Source: Corinectria fuckeliana (taxonomy: Eukaryota; Ascomycota; Sordariomycetes; Hypocreales; Nectriaceae). Taken from it: a stretch of DNA of 64,000 nucleotides. Where the stretch lies: the NCBI GenBank assembly GCA_019137255.1, contig WPDH01000062.1, positions 1 through 64,000 of the forward strand, given 5' to 3'. The position numbers and the translations under genes are program-made. A model generated the notes under the pieces. The model was not told the origin of the DNA. It saw only the letters and a list, made by a program, of their open reading frames with translations, and did no database searches. How positions within the stretch are numbered: position 1 is the stretch's first letter; the number at the start of each line of letters is the position of its first letter. Below are positions 20,070-32,800 of this stretch, piece after piece.

Positions 20070-22402
20070 GGCGACAGGCGTGAGTGCGCTTTGCGAGGTG
20101 AATGACAGGTGGTGTGGGTGATGTAGGTGGTAAGTTTGGGCTCCGCGGCGGCTGACGGAGGGCCGGAAGATGAGACGAGACGAAATGAGACCGGCCGAGG
20201 CGGATGAGCGCTCGGGGATGGAGACGGGAAAGGAAAAACTCGCGTCAATGCGGCACCCGGGTCAGTGCAAGAGCAGAAGCAAAGACGGGACAGAGATGGT
20301 AGGGGGAGCTTCCGTCCGGACGATCAAGGTGCGTGGCGAAGGAAACGGAGGAGGCGCCGGAGGGGCCGCAAGGAATTGGAATTTCAGCGACACCGAACGG
20401 AAGGTACGCGCACTTGGCTTTGCGGTCCGGCGAAACAAGCTTTGCTCTTCAGCGCGAGCGGGTTGCGGTGATGGTGCGGAGCGGAGCGGAAGAGGACTGG
20501 ATCCAATGGTGATTCAGTCTGGTCCGGAGGAGAAGGTCCCGTAGGTAGTAAGTCGCAATGGGTTTTCTCTTGTGCGCGGAGTGCCGACGGAAGTTGTGAG
20601 GGCAGAGATGCGCACGCACGGGGGAGAAGAGCCGGAAGATGGGCTGGCGACACAGTGACGGCAGCAGGCCCGGAGAGAGGGGCGCTTGAAGCAGAGTCGG
20701 AGACACCGCTGCTCGGAGACGAGATGAGAGCGGAACTAGACAGAATAGAAGAGGGGGCTCGTCTCTTCCTCTGTCGGTCGTTTGTGCAAGAGTGAGGACA
20801 GAGTATGCGAGAGCGGAAGAGGAAGAGAAAGGATGGGATGGTGGAGGAGGAGAAGACGGGGACGGGGAAAGCGAGGCGGGCGACGCGGGAGATGGGGCAA
20901 GTCAGGAGCGACAGCGCAAGGGACGTCCTCCCCAAAAGAGACTCAGGAAAACGGGGGAAACGGAAGCGCACGGGGGGTGGGCCCGTAGCCCGTAGGCCGT
21001 GTGAGCGGGGCGGCCGCGCTGTGAATATGGGAGCAGGACACCACGACGCCTCGGGGGCACGGCGTTATAGTGGCCGCGGTGGCCCGTAGTGGCCGTGGTG
21101 CCCCCTACGCGGCTGCCACTGGACGGGCGACTCCAGGCGCCCAGCAACTGGACTGGGGGTGGGAAGCTCGGCTGCTTTTTAGTGGGGGCCGCCTACCAGG
21201 CACGGGCGGATCGGGGCCATCGGATCGAGGAAATTCCCAAGGCCGTCCGTTCCCGGGCCTCGCGCAGTCCCATGTTCCAGAGGGCAGCACCTCGGGCGTC
21301 AACCCGCGCACAGCGGGATCCCTTACTAGATGGACCAAGTGCATCGCTCTCCTCTGTATCGGTGCCGGGCCGGTCTACGGGTGTGGTGATGTTGCACATT
21401 GGGAGAGAGAGCCGCGTGGGGAAGCCACTCGGTAGGTAGGTAGGTAGGTAGGAAGGCAAGAAGGCAGGAAGGTAGGAGGCGACGTGATGTGGGGTGACGC
21501 GGAGGGGTCCCGAAAGCGCCGCGGCGGACGCCAGAAAACCCCTCGCTCCGGTCCAGGCGGACAGCCTTCTACCACCGACGTGTGCATCATTTACTTTCCT
21601 CTGGTACCTATTCCCATCTGCTGAAGCTCGTCTGGTTCTTCCCCATCGTCAGCTCTGTTCGGCGTCTGGGGGTGATTGACGGCTGGTAATGTCGCCCGCA
21701 TTCTCCACCGTCTCCGCCACCTCCGACTCCGTTGCCTCCGGAGATTGCGTGTCGTGTGGTTAGGTAGGCAATCTATGAGTGACGTGAGATGGCCATACTG
21801 CAGAACGCAGCCCCTCGGGGTGGGGCTGCACAGTCCCTCCGGGGGCAGGACAGGCCGTCCTTTACCTCCAGCTTGCCGAACATTAGTACCTAGACATCAA
21901 GTAAGTACATATCTAGCCAGTTAGCTAGGTACTCGCTCTTTCACTCTCTTCCCGGTGCGACATTTCCCACAATGCTTGTAGGTAAGTAAGACCCGGCGAG
22001 ACATCGTCCGAGTTCTTTAATTACACAGTGTCAAAGCTCATAAGGTGTTGAAGCTGCCGGAGACCTGTCTAAGTAAGGGGGCAGTACAGTGACCCAATCG
22101 AACATGGCTAAAAACATTGACTGGCTTGAACAGCCCATCAAGGCTAGCTCAATCCCAGCCGCTGTTGCTGTGGCCAATAGCTGGCCAGTGTCTCACCGGC
22201 CGAACACTAAACTACAGTCTTAACAAGGCCGCCGCAACTATCATTATTGCTTGTAAGAAGCCATCATCGTCTCCATCGCTAGCCATTATCAGTCGCGTAC
22301 CTGGGGTAATAAAGTCTTTATGAGTGAAAAGGGTAGGAATCCATCCTGCAACCAATCAGTGACACGTCTGGCCCACCGCTCAGTGGTTAAGCCCTTGAGA
22401 AC
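20070..22402. other. Promoter/leader of the factor gene and intergenic
   Basis: This 2.3-kb GC-rich stretch lies between the transcription factor start and the retrotransposon. Purine-rich tracts dominate the plus strand at 20780-20960 and a GGTA/GGAA microsatellite lies at 21430-21475. Many open frames occur only because of composition; none is convincing. Confidence 0.5.
21430..21475. repeat. GGTA/GGAA microsatellite
   Basis: A run of GTAG repeats passes into GGAAGGCAA-type units and back to GGAAGGTAG. Confidence 0.7.
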
Positions 22403-22516
22403 TGTTGAGGGGTGGTGGCCTAAGGCCACCACCTAGGGCACCTAAGGCCCACAACACCACCCCCTTAGAACTAGCTAGTCAGATAGATCAATCCTACAGC
22501 ATCATTGCCAACAACA
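22403..22516 (+). repeat. 5' LTR
   Basis: The 114-bp repeat starts TGTTGAGGGGTGG and ends CCAACAACA. It is nearly identical to the 3' LTR; visible differences are G/A and C/T transitions (for example TGTTGAGG against TGTTAAGG). Confidence 0.92.
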
Positions 22517-22528
22517 GGTTATAAGCCC
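22517..22528 (+). other. Primer binding site, initiator tRNA-Met type
   Basis: GGTTATAAGCCC immediately follows the 5' LTR. With A at position 8 read as an original G it would be complementary to the anticodon arm of initiator tRNA-Met, the internal primer site known for Ty5 and copia. The change is a RIP-type transition. Confidence 0.65.
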
Positions 22529-25500
22529 CTCACGCGCGAAACCACACGCAATTTAGAGAAAAATATCTCCCTGAGATTCTCTACACTCTTACCTTTCTTT
22601 TAATACAACTTTAAGCAGAAGTAGATCACTTCAGGACTCAGATAGGCTAAATCAAAGTAACACACCTAGACAGGGATAAGTTATCAGACCTTAAATCCTC
22701 ATATACCCGCAGAAGAGCTACTCTGTAAGCAGCAATTAATCTATAATAACACTTAGTTACCAGCCAGGTCTAAGACTTTACATATAAGATAATTAATATC
22801 AAATCTATTAACCCTCAAAATTTCAGTCTATTCTGACTAACTTTATATTAAATTATATATAGTTTTAGCAATCAGAATTATATAACTCCATAAAGTAGAT
22901 ACTAAAAGTTATATAAGCCCTCTTACATATAAAAAACCCCAATTTAAAGCGAAATCTTAATAATATTCGCTAAGACTTTAATATAAGAATCTTAACTATT
23001 AAGAGTATCCCTAGTCAGAAAAGAAATAAGTCTGTTTAACCTTAACAGGCTATAAAGCTAGTCAGGCTTTATATCTTACGCCCTAACAATAGAGAAGCTT
23101 AAGATGATAAAAGACTAAGATAAATAGAAGATTAAGCTAATACTAAACTTACAGATACTTAGTCTAGAGAAGTTTATCAGGGCTAATAGTAAACTAGAGG
23201 AAAGCATAACAGATATAGAGATACAGGCCTTTAAGATGAAAGATATACATATAAGAGGCTTCCTAATCAACTATCTATCATCTAAGGTCTTAAGAAAGCT
23301 ACCTTAAGCTAGATAAGATTATAATACTCATATAGCAGCTTAGATATACAGGTTTATCAGAAAGACAGTCTGTCTAGCCCTAGAAGATACTCTTTATAAC
23401 CTTCTATTAATATTCTTTAAGCTTAACAGAGAGGAATTTACCTTACTTACTACCTTTAACAAGAAGCTTCACTTTATATAGAGACATATCAGAAGTAAGA
23501 TTACAGTCCTAGAAGAGGTCTTTATCACTATAGCACTAAACAGAATCAAAAGGTCAAACAAGATCTAGTATAACAACTAGATATATAACCTTAAAAGAGG
23601 TAATAAGATCACAAAGTTAAAAGTTATTAATTTCCTGACAAGACAAGCTAATACTAAAAAGAATAACAGCACTAACTTTACAACAGATTCACAAAGAAAC
23701 TAGCCTCCTCAGGCACCCCAGGGCAACTTAAAGACATCACAGGCTTCTACAGACACTAAGAATAAGAATAGCAACCTCCTATACATAGACTACCCTCTCT
23801 TAAAGGCTAGAAGGCATCACAGAGCAGATAAATACTAGAAGAAATACCCAGAGCTCAAAAGGTAAGCTAGAGCCTAAGACATAAACACACCAGCCTAAGG
23901 AAACACATCTATTAAGACAGCAGAAGCCAACTTTGCTAGCATAACACTATTCAGCTAGATAATAGCATCTTAGACTACCCACAAGAAAGTAACCCTCTTA
24001 GCGACAGAGAAAGCATTCTAGAATAACATAATTATTAATTCTAAGTGCTTAAACTACTACTTTAACAACAAGAAGTGGTTTACCTTCTTCGCTAAAGCTA
24101 AAAGCTATAGACAGATAACTATAAGCAACAGTAGAGATCTTTATATCTGTAGCTAAGGTAATATTAAGATCATCACAGCCTAAGGATCTCTATCCTTAGA
24201 AGGAGTCTACTATTACTCTGAGGGAGTAGTAAATATGCTTAGCCTAAAAGTCCTTAAGAGAAAAGGCATAATTATTAATAGGTACACAGATATTATAGCT
24301 GTTAAAGCAATAAGGCAGAAGGTCTATAATATAATCTAGCGCTATAATATTACTATCTTAAAGTGTAAAAAGCCTTAAGGCTTCTACAACTTTACAGCCC
24401 TGCTAAAGAACACGTCTACTAAGGCCGTTAAATACAGTATTATACACTACCAGCTAGCTCATGCCAGCCCTAATAAAGTCCTTAGAGCCTGTTAGGACAT
24501 AAGCATCTATATTAATACTACTATATTAAAAGGATTCTACTATAAGACTTATCACCTAGCTAAGGCTAACAAGATAGTCAGTAGGACCCCTCTAGTTAAG
24601 ACCTTAGTCTTCCTAGACTATATTTTCTAGGATATTATTAAGCTAACCCCACAGGGCCTTAAGGACTACCACTACAGCTTCCACAGAATTAATACTACTA
24701 TAGGCTTCTACTAGTATATTCCGCTTTAGATAAGAGACCAGGCTTTACCTAAGATCAAGAGGTAGAAAAAGGCTATAAAAAACATAAGCGCTAAGTATAA
24801 GATTAAGATGCTTTACTTTAATAACACCTTAGAGTTTAAAAGCAAGAAGATTAAGAGCTAAGCCTCAGAGGAAGGCATCAGCATGAGATTTAGCACTCCC
24901 TATACACTAAAACAAAACAGCTGTATCAAGAGAGCTAGCAGAGCCCTAATCAAAAGAGCCTAAGCTATATATATTAACACTAAGCTGCCAGAGCTGCTAT
25001 AGCCACTCTATATTAAAGCAAGCATCTACATTAATAACTAACTCCCTACCTCTACTAACAAGAATAATAAAGCTCTAATCCAGAAGATATTCTAGATTAT
25101 CAACATGCCCTATATACCCTACCTTAAGCACATCAGAACATAGAGATATATCGCCTATATATATATTCCTAACCAGAGAAGAGTTAGATTAGAAAAGATA
25201 ACTTTACAAGCTTAGAAGGGATTTCTAGTGAGTATAAAAGGCATAAAAAGACATATCTATAAGATTTAGCTTCCTAATAAAGAGAGGGTCATAAGAGCCT
25301 AAGATATTAGATTTAGAGAGATCTATAGAGATAAGAAAGGCCTAGAGGATATCCTAGAGCTTAAGACTATACTAATTAACCTAGAGATCTTAGAAGGTGG
25401 CTATATAATCTTTATTAAAAGCCATATTACTACAGGACCTAAAGAAGTCCACAAAAAGCAGCAGAAGACTATTACTAAGCCGGAGATATAATAAAAGTCA

Positions 25501-26508
25501 GCTAACAAGCCTAGAGCTACTATAAAGCTATAAGAGGCCTAGAGAAGGATAACTCCGTCTCTTAGTGCCTCCCCTCGCAGACAGACTGATAATAATATTC
25601 TTAAGGCAGAAACACTATTCCCTAACATGCTAGGCAGCTTTAAAAATACCCTTAAGACCCTATGAGACCCCCTGACTAAGATCCTAGGCACTAAGCCTAT
25701 TTCTAAGCCCTAGCCTTAAAGAGAGAAAAAGCAATACCAAAAGAAAGCCCCTCCTAAGCCCTCTAATCATACCACACGAAATTAAAACTAACCTAACTAC
25801 TAAAAGATACATAACAGCCTAACTATACCCACTAAGGTATACAAAAAGCAAGACGAGATCGTTAAGAAAGTCTAGCATGTTATATTCATATTGCTAAAGA
25901 TATATAAAATCATACTAGATGAAATCACAGCCCTAAAGACCTAGAAGTAAGCCTAGAAACATAAGAACTACATAAAAGTCTAGAGACTAGCCAAGAAAAA
26001 GCAATATGATAGCCTTATTAGTAAGACTGTGTAAGACCTTATAAAAAGACTATAAGAGGCCTAAGTTCTTAACAGAAAATAGGTCTACAATATAAAATAC
26101 CCTACTAATAAAAACCTCTATATAAAAGCCTAATAGGTAGTCTAGGGAGACTAAGAGTAAGGCGATAATTATACTGTTAGAGAGCTTTACACAGTAGTAG
26201 CATATATAGCCTCTGTGAGATTATTCTGCTCACTTATAGCTATCCTAGACTATAAAACAGCTTAGTATAATATTACTATAGCATTCCTAAACGTAGTAGC
26301 AAAGAAAAAGATCTATATTAAGTAGCTATATAGCTTTAAAGACAGCATAGACTAAGTTTGCCTTCTTAATAAAGCTCTTTACAGCCTTCTAATCTCCCCA
26401 GCCTAGTGGTTCTCTACAGCTACCTAAGAGCTTACCTTAATAAGCTTTAAGTCCTTAGCATTAGAGGTCTATATCTTTAAGCGTGAGGATAATATACTGT
26501 TAATCCTC

Positions 26509-26520
26509 TACGTGGATAAT
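26509..26520 (+). other. Mutated reverse transcriptase active site (YVDN)
   Basis: TACGTGGATAAT encodes YVDN where copia reverse transcriptases have YVDD; GAT to AAT is a single G-to-A change that removes a catalytic aspartate. Confidence 0.8.
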
Positions 26521-27576
26521 ATAGTTATAGCCGCCTAGATAAAGGAAAAGGTTAATACTATTATAGATAAGATTAGTAGGTTATTTAAGATTAAGGCTCT
26601 AGGAGAAATAAAGGACTTTCTAGGCCTTTAGATTATCAGAAAGAGAAATAACTATCACATTTATATTTATTAGGGATGCTACACTAAGAAGATCATCAAA
26701 AAATTCACTATAGGGCATCTTAAGCTAGCAAAGACACTATAGCCACCTAAGCACGAAATCCCAGGCAACTAGAAGGATAATAAAGTTATTATACCATAGA
26801 CCTAATAGCTTAAAAGAACAGAAAGTCTTAACTATCTGTTAATAAGTATAAGACCTAATATTATATTTATAACCTAGAAGATATATAAGGCTAATATAAG
26901 CCCTACTAAGTATTATAAGAAAGTGATAAAATACCTCTTCTGCTATCTTTATAGCACATCTTACTTAGCTCTTATATTAGGCGGTAAATATAATATTAGA
27001 AACCTAAAGCTCTAAGTATATATAGACGCTTCCTTCGCAGATAACTATATAACATATTACTTAACCATAAGGCATATTATATTTGTTAGTAACAGACTAG
27101 TTCTTTAGAAATTAAAGAGGCAGACTATTATAACGACCTTATTAATAAAGGCAGAGTTTATAAACCTAACCCCGGCAAGAATATTAGCTTTATAGATATC
27201 ACAGTTAATCAAGAAAGCTAGGCTAAAGCAGTCTAAGCTCTGTATACTATTCACAGACAGCTAGAACGTAAGACTAGCTATATTAAATAAGAGAAATATA
27301 GCAAGAACGCGTCACATTAATATACGCTTTAAATAGGTTATCTAACACACCAAGAAAGGCTATTTTGACCTTTAGCAGATCTATACGGACAAGATAATCA
27401 CAGACAGGCTGACAAAGACGCTAGGGTATATAACCCACGAGAGATTTATAGTATAACTCCAGATGCGGAAGCCAGATGCCTAGGACATATAAAACACTAA
27501 GGAATTAGTCAATTTGATGTGGAAAAGGGCTTGTGAATACGTCACTTGTTTGTGGGTTCCCTTAGCTGTGGGGTGG

Positions 27577-27690
27577 TGTTAAGGGGTGGTAGCCTAAGGC
27601 CACCACCTAGGGCACCTAAGGCCCACAACGCCGCCCCCTTAGAACTAGCTAGTCAGATAGATCAATCCTACAGCATTATTGCTAACAACA
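27577..27690 (+). repeat. 3' LTR
   Basis: The 114-bp repeat starts TGTTAAGGGGTGG and ends GCTAACAACA. A G-rich stretch (GTGGGGTGG) directly before it is the likely polypurine tract. Confidence 0.92.
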
Positions 27691-28934
27691 AGAACTACGG
27701 GCAAAAGGCGGCAAGTAACATACGGCCTGGTGCTTTTAAACAAATCATATCAAATATCTCTCCAAGGCTCAACGGTACATTCCCTGTTTGTCAGTGATGC
27801 ACCTAGTTAGTCTAACCCCGAGCAGCAGCTCGTTAGGCTTGCCTGCTGAGTTCAGCTGGCCGCTGGGCTGACAGGGTCATAGTGATGATGTGTGATTTTG
27901 AACCCAATGAATGCCTTTTTACCAACGTTATATATTAGCTTTATAGTTAAGATATCAGCTACCTATGCAATATGCTACTTTGCAAGATGTTCAGCATAAC
28001 AGAATAGTTTTCAGTCTCAGTCCGGTATCATTCTCCTGCTGGAAAATGATTAATGCCTACGTCAATTATTTTGTCAACACCGTCTTCACAATCAGCGTCG
28101 TTTTCAGTCTCAAAATGGCTAGGAACACTGCGGCCTTGCCTCAACATTGTCACCACACTCCGGTTCTGGAGAACCCTCGCCTCACAGGTAAGTAGTCAAT
28201 GGCACATAGTGTACGAATCCCCCTCATGAGAACATGACTATCGAAACCGTAGAAACACACGTTATTCGCAATGCCCTGAGTTGGGAGTGCTCTATGCGAA
28301 GACCCCACGGTATTAATACATGTTCGAGAGTTGAAGACACTTCTGCTCATCGTGCTTTTTTCTTGTGTCCGCCGCAGATACATATCGCTTGCCAGATTAA
28401 TAATAATAACCAAATAATAGATGAAACATGGGAGCCCATATGAGGAAGATGGAGGAAGAAAGTGTTGTGGCATGCAAGATGATCCCTCTCTTTGCAAACC
28501 CCCCCTATCCAGAGAGTGAATGTCTGTCAATCAAAACGCCAAGTATGGAGTTGGTGATGAGAGTCGGTTGAGACTGGTTTGGCCAGTGGTGACTGAGCGT
28601 CAACGCCAGTCGGCCTGGAGTGATGTGAAGCATATTTTCCTCCCCGTGAGCGCCGAGCAACAATTCTCTATGACCGTACCCAATTCCGTTTCCTGATGAG
28701 CCAAAAGCGCAGTCGAGATTTCCAAGACAGTGTGTGACTGCTATGTAGGGGCAGCGAGCGCGTAGGCGACAGGCAATGTAGGGAGGTGCATATCCTTCCT
28801 CAGATATGGTGTCCTTTGCTGCGACGTGTTGCGATACGTGTCAGGCAAATCATTCCGTGTTATGGAGGGTCCTCCTCGCATCGTATCGCGTGGCATCGCA
28901 TCGCCCATGATGAGTTCAGTAGGTGTTGGTGGCC
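27691..28934. other. Intergenic, nothing recognised
   Basis: This follows the element's right target duplication and continues the ordinary-composition flank interrupted by the insertion. The 3' flank of the RHO2 gene lies at its right end. Confidence 0.5.
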
Positions 28935-29899
28935 TCACAGCACAACGCAACAGCCCCCGCCCTCTCCCTTCTCGAAGGTCAAGAGAGCCGCGCGGGTGGC
29001 AGCCTCGAAGACGTCGTCGACACCCTCGCCGCTCAGGCTGGAGCACTCCAAGTATCGCTTGGCGCCGATGTCTCGTGCAATAGTCTCGCCTTCGTGCTCG
29101 GTAACGAATCGTAGCGATTTCTTGCGCATTTCCTCGACGGCGACCGGATCTTCGCGGAGGTCCTTCTTGAGGCCGACGAGGATGATGGGGACCCCGGTAC
29201 ATAGTCGGGTTGCCTCCTCGATCCACTAGAGAAACGTGTCAGCTTGGGGGGGGTTTCAGAGCAAAGCAATGCCGAGCGAGCCGCACCTTATGTTTGACAT
29301 TGTCGAGTGAATCTGGAGTATCAATAGAGAAGCCGACCAGGATGACGTGTGCTTTAGAGTAGGCGAGAGGCCGTAATCGCTCGTAGTCTTCCTGACCAGC
29401 AGTATCCCATAGTGCAAGCTGAACAGATTTGCCGTCCACTCGACAATCGGTCACGTAGTTCTCAAATACGGTGGGGATCTGTGAACGAGGTCAATATGTT
29501 GACTATCGGTAGCGCATCGGTATCGGGTGCAACTAACGTAATGCTACGAGAGATCTAGTTAGCAAAGGCCATGATAGGTGAGGGTCAGAGGGGGTGATCA
29601 TACTGTAGGGAAGTATCCGAGCGTAAAGACGCTCAGCAAACTAGTCTTCCCGCAGGCACCGTCGCCAATAATAACCAGCTTCCTAGGGCAATTGTTAGCG
29701 ATCTACTTGCCACGTCGAGATCGTAATTGAGGGCGGACAGGCAGACGGGAAGATACGAGGCAGAAGCGAGACAGTTGTGGGAGGTGGGAGGTGCAAGGTG
29801 CAAGGTGCAAGGTGCAAGGTGGGCGAGGCATGACGAGGCATGACGAGGCTATCACGAGGGGCCGTACCTGCGAATGACGTTTTGGGGATTTGCACTCAT
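28935..29899 (-). CDS. rho2: RHO2-type Rho GTPase with 6-nt microexon
   Basis: Five exons (29899-29868, 29682-29604, 29543-29538, 29478-29287, 29225-28935) total 600 nt and encode 199 aa. The product is a small GTPase acting at the plasma membrane in wall synthesis and polarity. G boxes are clear: GDGACGKTS (P-loop), the effector segment PTVFENYV, DTAGQEDYERLRP (G3), LKKDLRED (G4) and ECSSL (G5). It ends GCCVVL, a CaaX box with Leu, predicting geranylgeranylation plus a palmitoylatable Cys. Segments SLLSVFTLGYFPT and FENYVTDCRVDGKSVQL place it with Rho2 rather than Rho1 or Rho3. The third exon is only CATTAC, supplying the His-Tyr expected between FPT and IPTVFENY; flanking introns of 60 and 59 nt have GTATGA...CGTAG and GTTAGT...CACAG ends. 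The first intron is 185 nt, the fourth 61 nt. Confidence 0.92.
29538..29543 (-). other. 6-nt microexon of rho2 (His-Tyr)
   Basis: On the minus strand CATTAC lies between CTCGTAG and GTTAGT. Including it restores the conserved switch I sequence FPTHY-PTVFENY; skipping it would keep frame but delete two residues of the effector region. Confidence 0.8.
29785..29860. repeat. Short tandem repeats in rho2 intron 1
   Basis: Four copies of a GTGCAAG heptamer are followed by three GCATGACGAG-like units. Both lie wholly within the 185-nt first intron. Confidence 0.7.
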
Positions 29900-32800
29900 G
29901 GTGAATTGTAGGCTTCGTTGCAAGCGATATCGGTCGAGGCGATCGGAGGGTAATGGGTGGCTGTGATGACCCCCAAGATCCAAGGTTGAGCAGATCCCCG
30001 AACTGGCTCGGCGTCGATTGAGGTCGGGGCCAAGCAACGGCGGCAACGGCTACGGGAGGCAAACCGTTACAGGTATAGTCGCGTCGTAAAGGGGCGCAGA
30101 ATAGCAGGCGAAGCGATGTGATCGTGGGAGGTGGTCGTCGAGTGGCCCCTATTCCGAGGTTGGTTCCGAGGTTGGTTTGGGTCTGGGTTGGATTTGGACG
30201 CGGGACGGGCACGATGGGGGATGGAAACGGAGACGGAGATGGAGATGGAGATGGGATGAGCAATAGGGACGTCGGACCGCGCGCGTAGCGAATACGATCC
30301 AGGCCAAGGCGGTGGGACGGAGGGACGGAGGGACGGAGGGACGGAGGGACGGAGTGGTTGGAGGCGACGGCCGTTGGGCTTTTCGATGGAATGGGAATAC
30401 GAGGTGAGAAAGAGAGAGCGTAGGACTTGGGAGAGAAGGACGGGGTAGGGACGGGCCAGTGAGTCGGCGGCGGGAGAGCGATGGATGGCGTTTTTGTCGG
30501 TGCAGTCGGGTGCTAGTACGAAGTATAGGACTGGACTGGATGTACGAGAGCTGGGATGGAAGAAACGAGACGAACGAGCTGGGAGCTGAGCGAGCAAGCT
30601 GGGTTTTGGGGCTGCCCGGGCTAGGTTGCTTGCTTGCTTGGATGTGTGTGTTTGGCTTGACGATTGAGGTGCGCTCACTCTGCGGTACGGTGCAATGGAC
30701 GGTGAATGGTGAATGGTTCCAGCGCGTCGAGTCTTCCGTTTCGGTGCTTTTTAGGCGTTGCCAGCAGCAGCAGCCCGCCCGGGGAACGGCGCGAGAGCCC
30801 GCCCAGTGGAAGTGGTGGTAGTTACAGTGGGGCCGGGAGCAAGAGGGAACCTCCACTCCATGCCTGGCGGGGGGCAGTGATGGTGGAGCAGCCTGTGGAG
30901 TGGAGGATGGACGTTTTTAGCAGTTCCAGCCAGGAGTCCCGGCGAGGTACCTCGGGTGTACTGTAATTACTGCTGAGCTCGATTGGATGGCTGACTGAGG
31001 CAGTCTTTGATTGCGCTTTTCTTAGTAGGTGGACAGTGGTTGTTGCAGCACAGCGTCCAGAGCTGCTACGTTGCCGGAGGCGGAGCGGCCAGTGGAGATG
31101 TGTAAGGGAGGTTGGTGGCGGCGGCAGAGGGTATTGATGGTGGGTTGATGAGGCTGATGATGAGGATGGGGGGCATGGCACGCCAGTAACGACGACAACA
31201 AGCCAGCCTTACGGAGGACGTATAGACGGGCCTCTCGCAAAGAAGGGGTTCAGATGGAGTCAGGTCTCAAGGACACCAGGCTCAACTCATCCAGGGTCAG
31301 GCTCAACTACGAATAGCCATCACGGACGGTTAGATGGCCGGGGAGAAAAGCCCAGAAAAAGAAACAGCCCCAGTCCTTAGATACTAGCTTACGTCCTCGG
31401 CGAGCTTCCAGGGTCCTCTCAACGTTCCCCATGCTCCCGAGTAGAAGTTCACCACTTGCCTAGGTACGGCTGCCATGTAGATTTACGTAGTAGCATGAGC
31501 GCTTGGATCGTGTGCCAAAAACTGACATCGCATGTGCCATGTTAGCTGGGCGCTACGGGCACAGATCTCCCATCGTGTGTGTCAATCAATGGGGTTGAGG
31601 ATGCATATCCCAATACTCTTGCTACATGAGTTTGGCTCTCGAGTCAAAAGTAGTCGCTTTGCGCGGATCCACCGTGCTGTGCATCGGGGTAACGTCACAG
31701 GAGTCCTACCGCGTAGATACATCAACATCAGCTTCAGCTTCAGGAAAGTATATCGTGGGGCCAGCGCGTTGCATTGCGCAGCGCCGTTTTGCCGCGCCGT
31801 CTCTTCCAGTTTGCTGCTTGCTGTTTGTTCCTCGCCTTCAAAAGCACGTGTTTTGCCTTGATATCTTCGCTGTAGTGTTGCTTCCATTGCTTCCGTCCCG
31901 GTGCATTCGACATAACTGATCGCATGACAGAGAGCCGGAGTTCTCTCGTTATCGGCCAACATACTACAAACCAAGGACCTTATACCGTATTACATGACAT
32001 ATTCTACAGTCAGAAAAGACCAATCACGGGGAAATGGATGCTGTTCTCTTCCCACGTCAATGGCCAAGAGTGGGCTTGCGGGCGAGAAACATGCCACCAC
32101 GTCACCATCCCTCTCAGCTCTCTCCCTCTACCTCTGACCAACAAGGCAAGAGAAATGGCACTGATGACAGACAACGTTGCCGATGCCCACAGCAAGCAAC
32201 ACGGTAATAGCCGCAGGGCTGCCCACTCAGCGACCGATCCCCGAGGGTTTCCACGTTGGTTGCCTCTTCCGGGTTACGTCTCCTCGTGTCTAAGCTAAGT
32301 GGCCTAGTCTAAGATAATCCATTCCATTTGGGTCGTCCGTCGTCCGCCGTCCCGGGAGCTGAACGTCCTGCGGCGCGTGCTCTTTTGCGAGTCGCGGCCG
32401 CTGCCGTCATGTCATGTCACGACCTGAACGGAGGGTCCGACTAGCGCACCAGCATCCACTATGAGGCTGTGCAGCCGAAAAACTAGCCCCAGCCAAGACC
32501 AGCAGTGGCTAAAATAAGCACCTCTAGCCTCCAGCCTCTCCGTTCAGGGACCGGGATCGTCCGGGTCCAGGTCCAGTTGTTCAAGGTTAGTTGATGTCCT
32601 AGGGATATGGCATCGAGCCATCAAGTTGCCCTCTACTACATAGTATGTAACCTGTGCATCTTTGGCTCTTGCAATTCTCGTGTGAGTGTGGAATGCTCTC
32701 CATTCAGCTCTCCTCCGTCGTACCACGGCTACCTCCGATGTCGATCGACGCTCGGTGCAGAAGAGTACGGATTACGGTGCGATGCAAACAGACCAAAGTT

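Larger units (their letters stand above)
22403..27690 (+). mobile_element. Complete Ty1/copia LTR retrotransposon, RIP-inactivated
   Basis: This 5288-bp element has two 114-bp LTRs (22403-22516 and 27577-27690, TGTT...AACA) and a 5-bp target duplication AGAAC on each side (22398-22402; 27691-27695). The primer site directly after the 5' LTR reads GGTTATAAGCCC, which is the initiator tRNA-Met anticodon-arm complement with one G-to-A change. The body is AT-rich and riddled with stops, but remnants read in copia order. A protease core appears as IINSKC near 24028 (from DSG). Integrase-like sequence follows near 24600-25150 (LDYIFWDIIK, FSTPYTLKQN). Reverse transcriptase has YVDN at 26509-26520. 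RNase H-like YIDASFADNY lies near 27019. The D-to-N, G-to-K and Trp-to-stop changes are G-to-A transitions typical of RIP. It is non-autonomous and dead. Confidence 0.92.
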
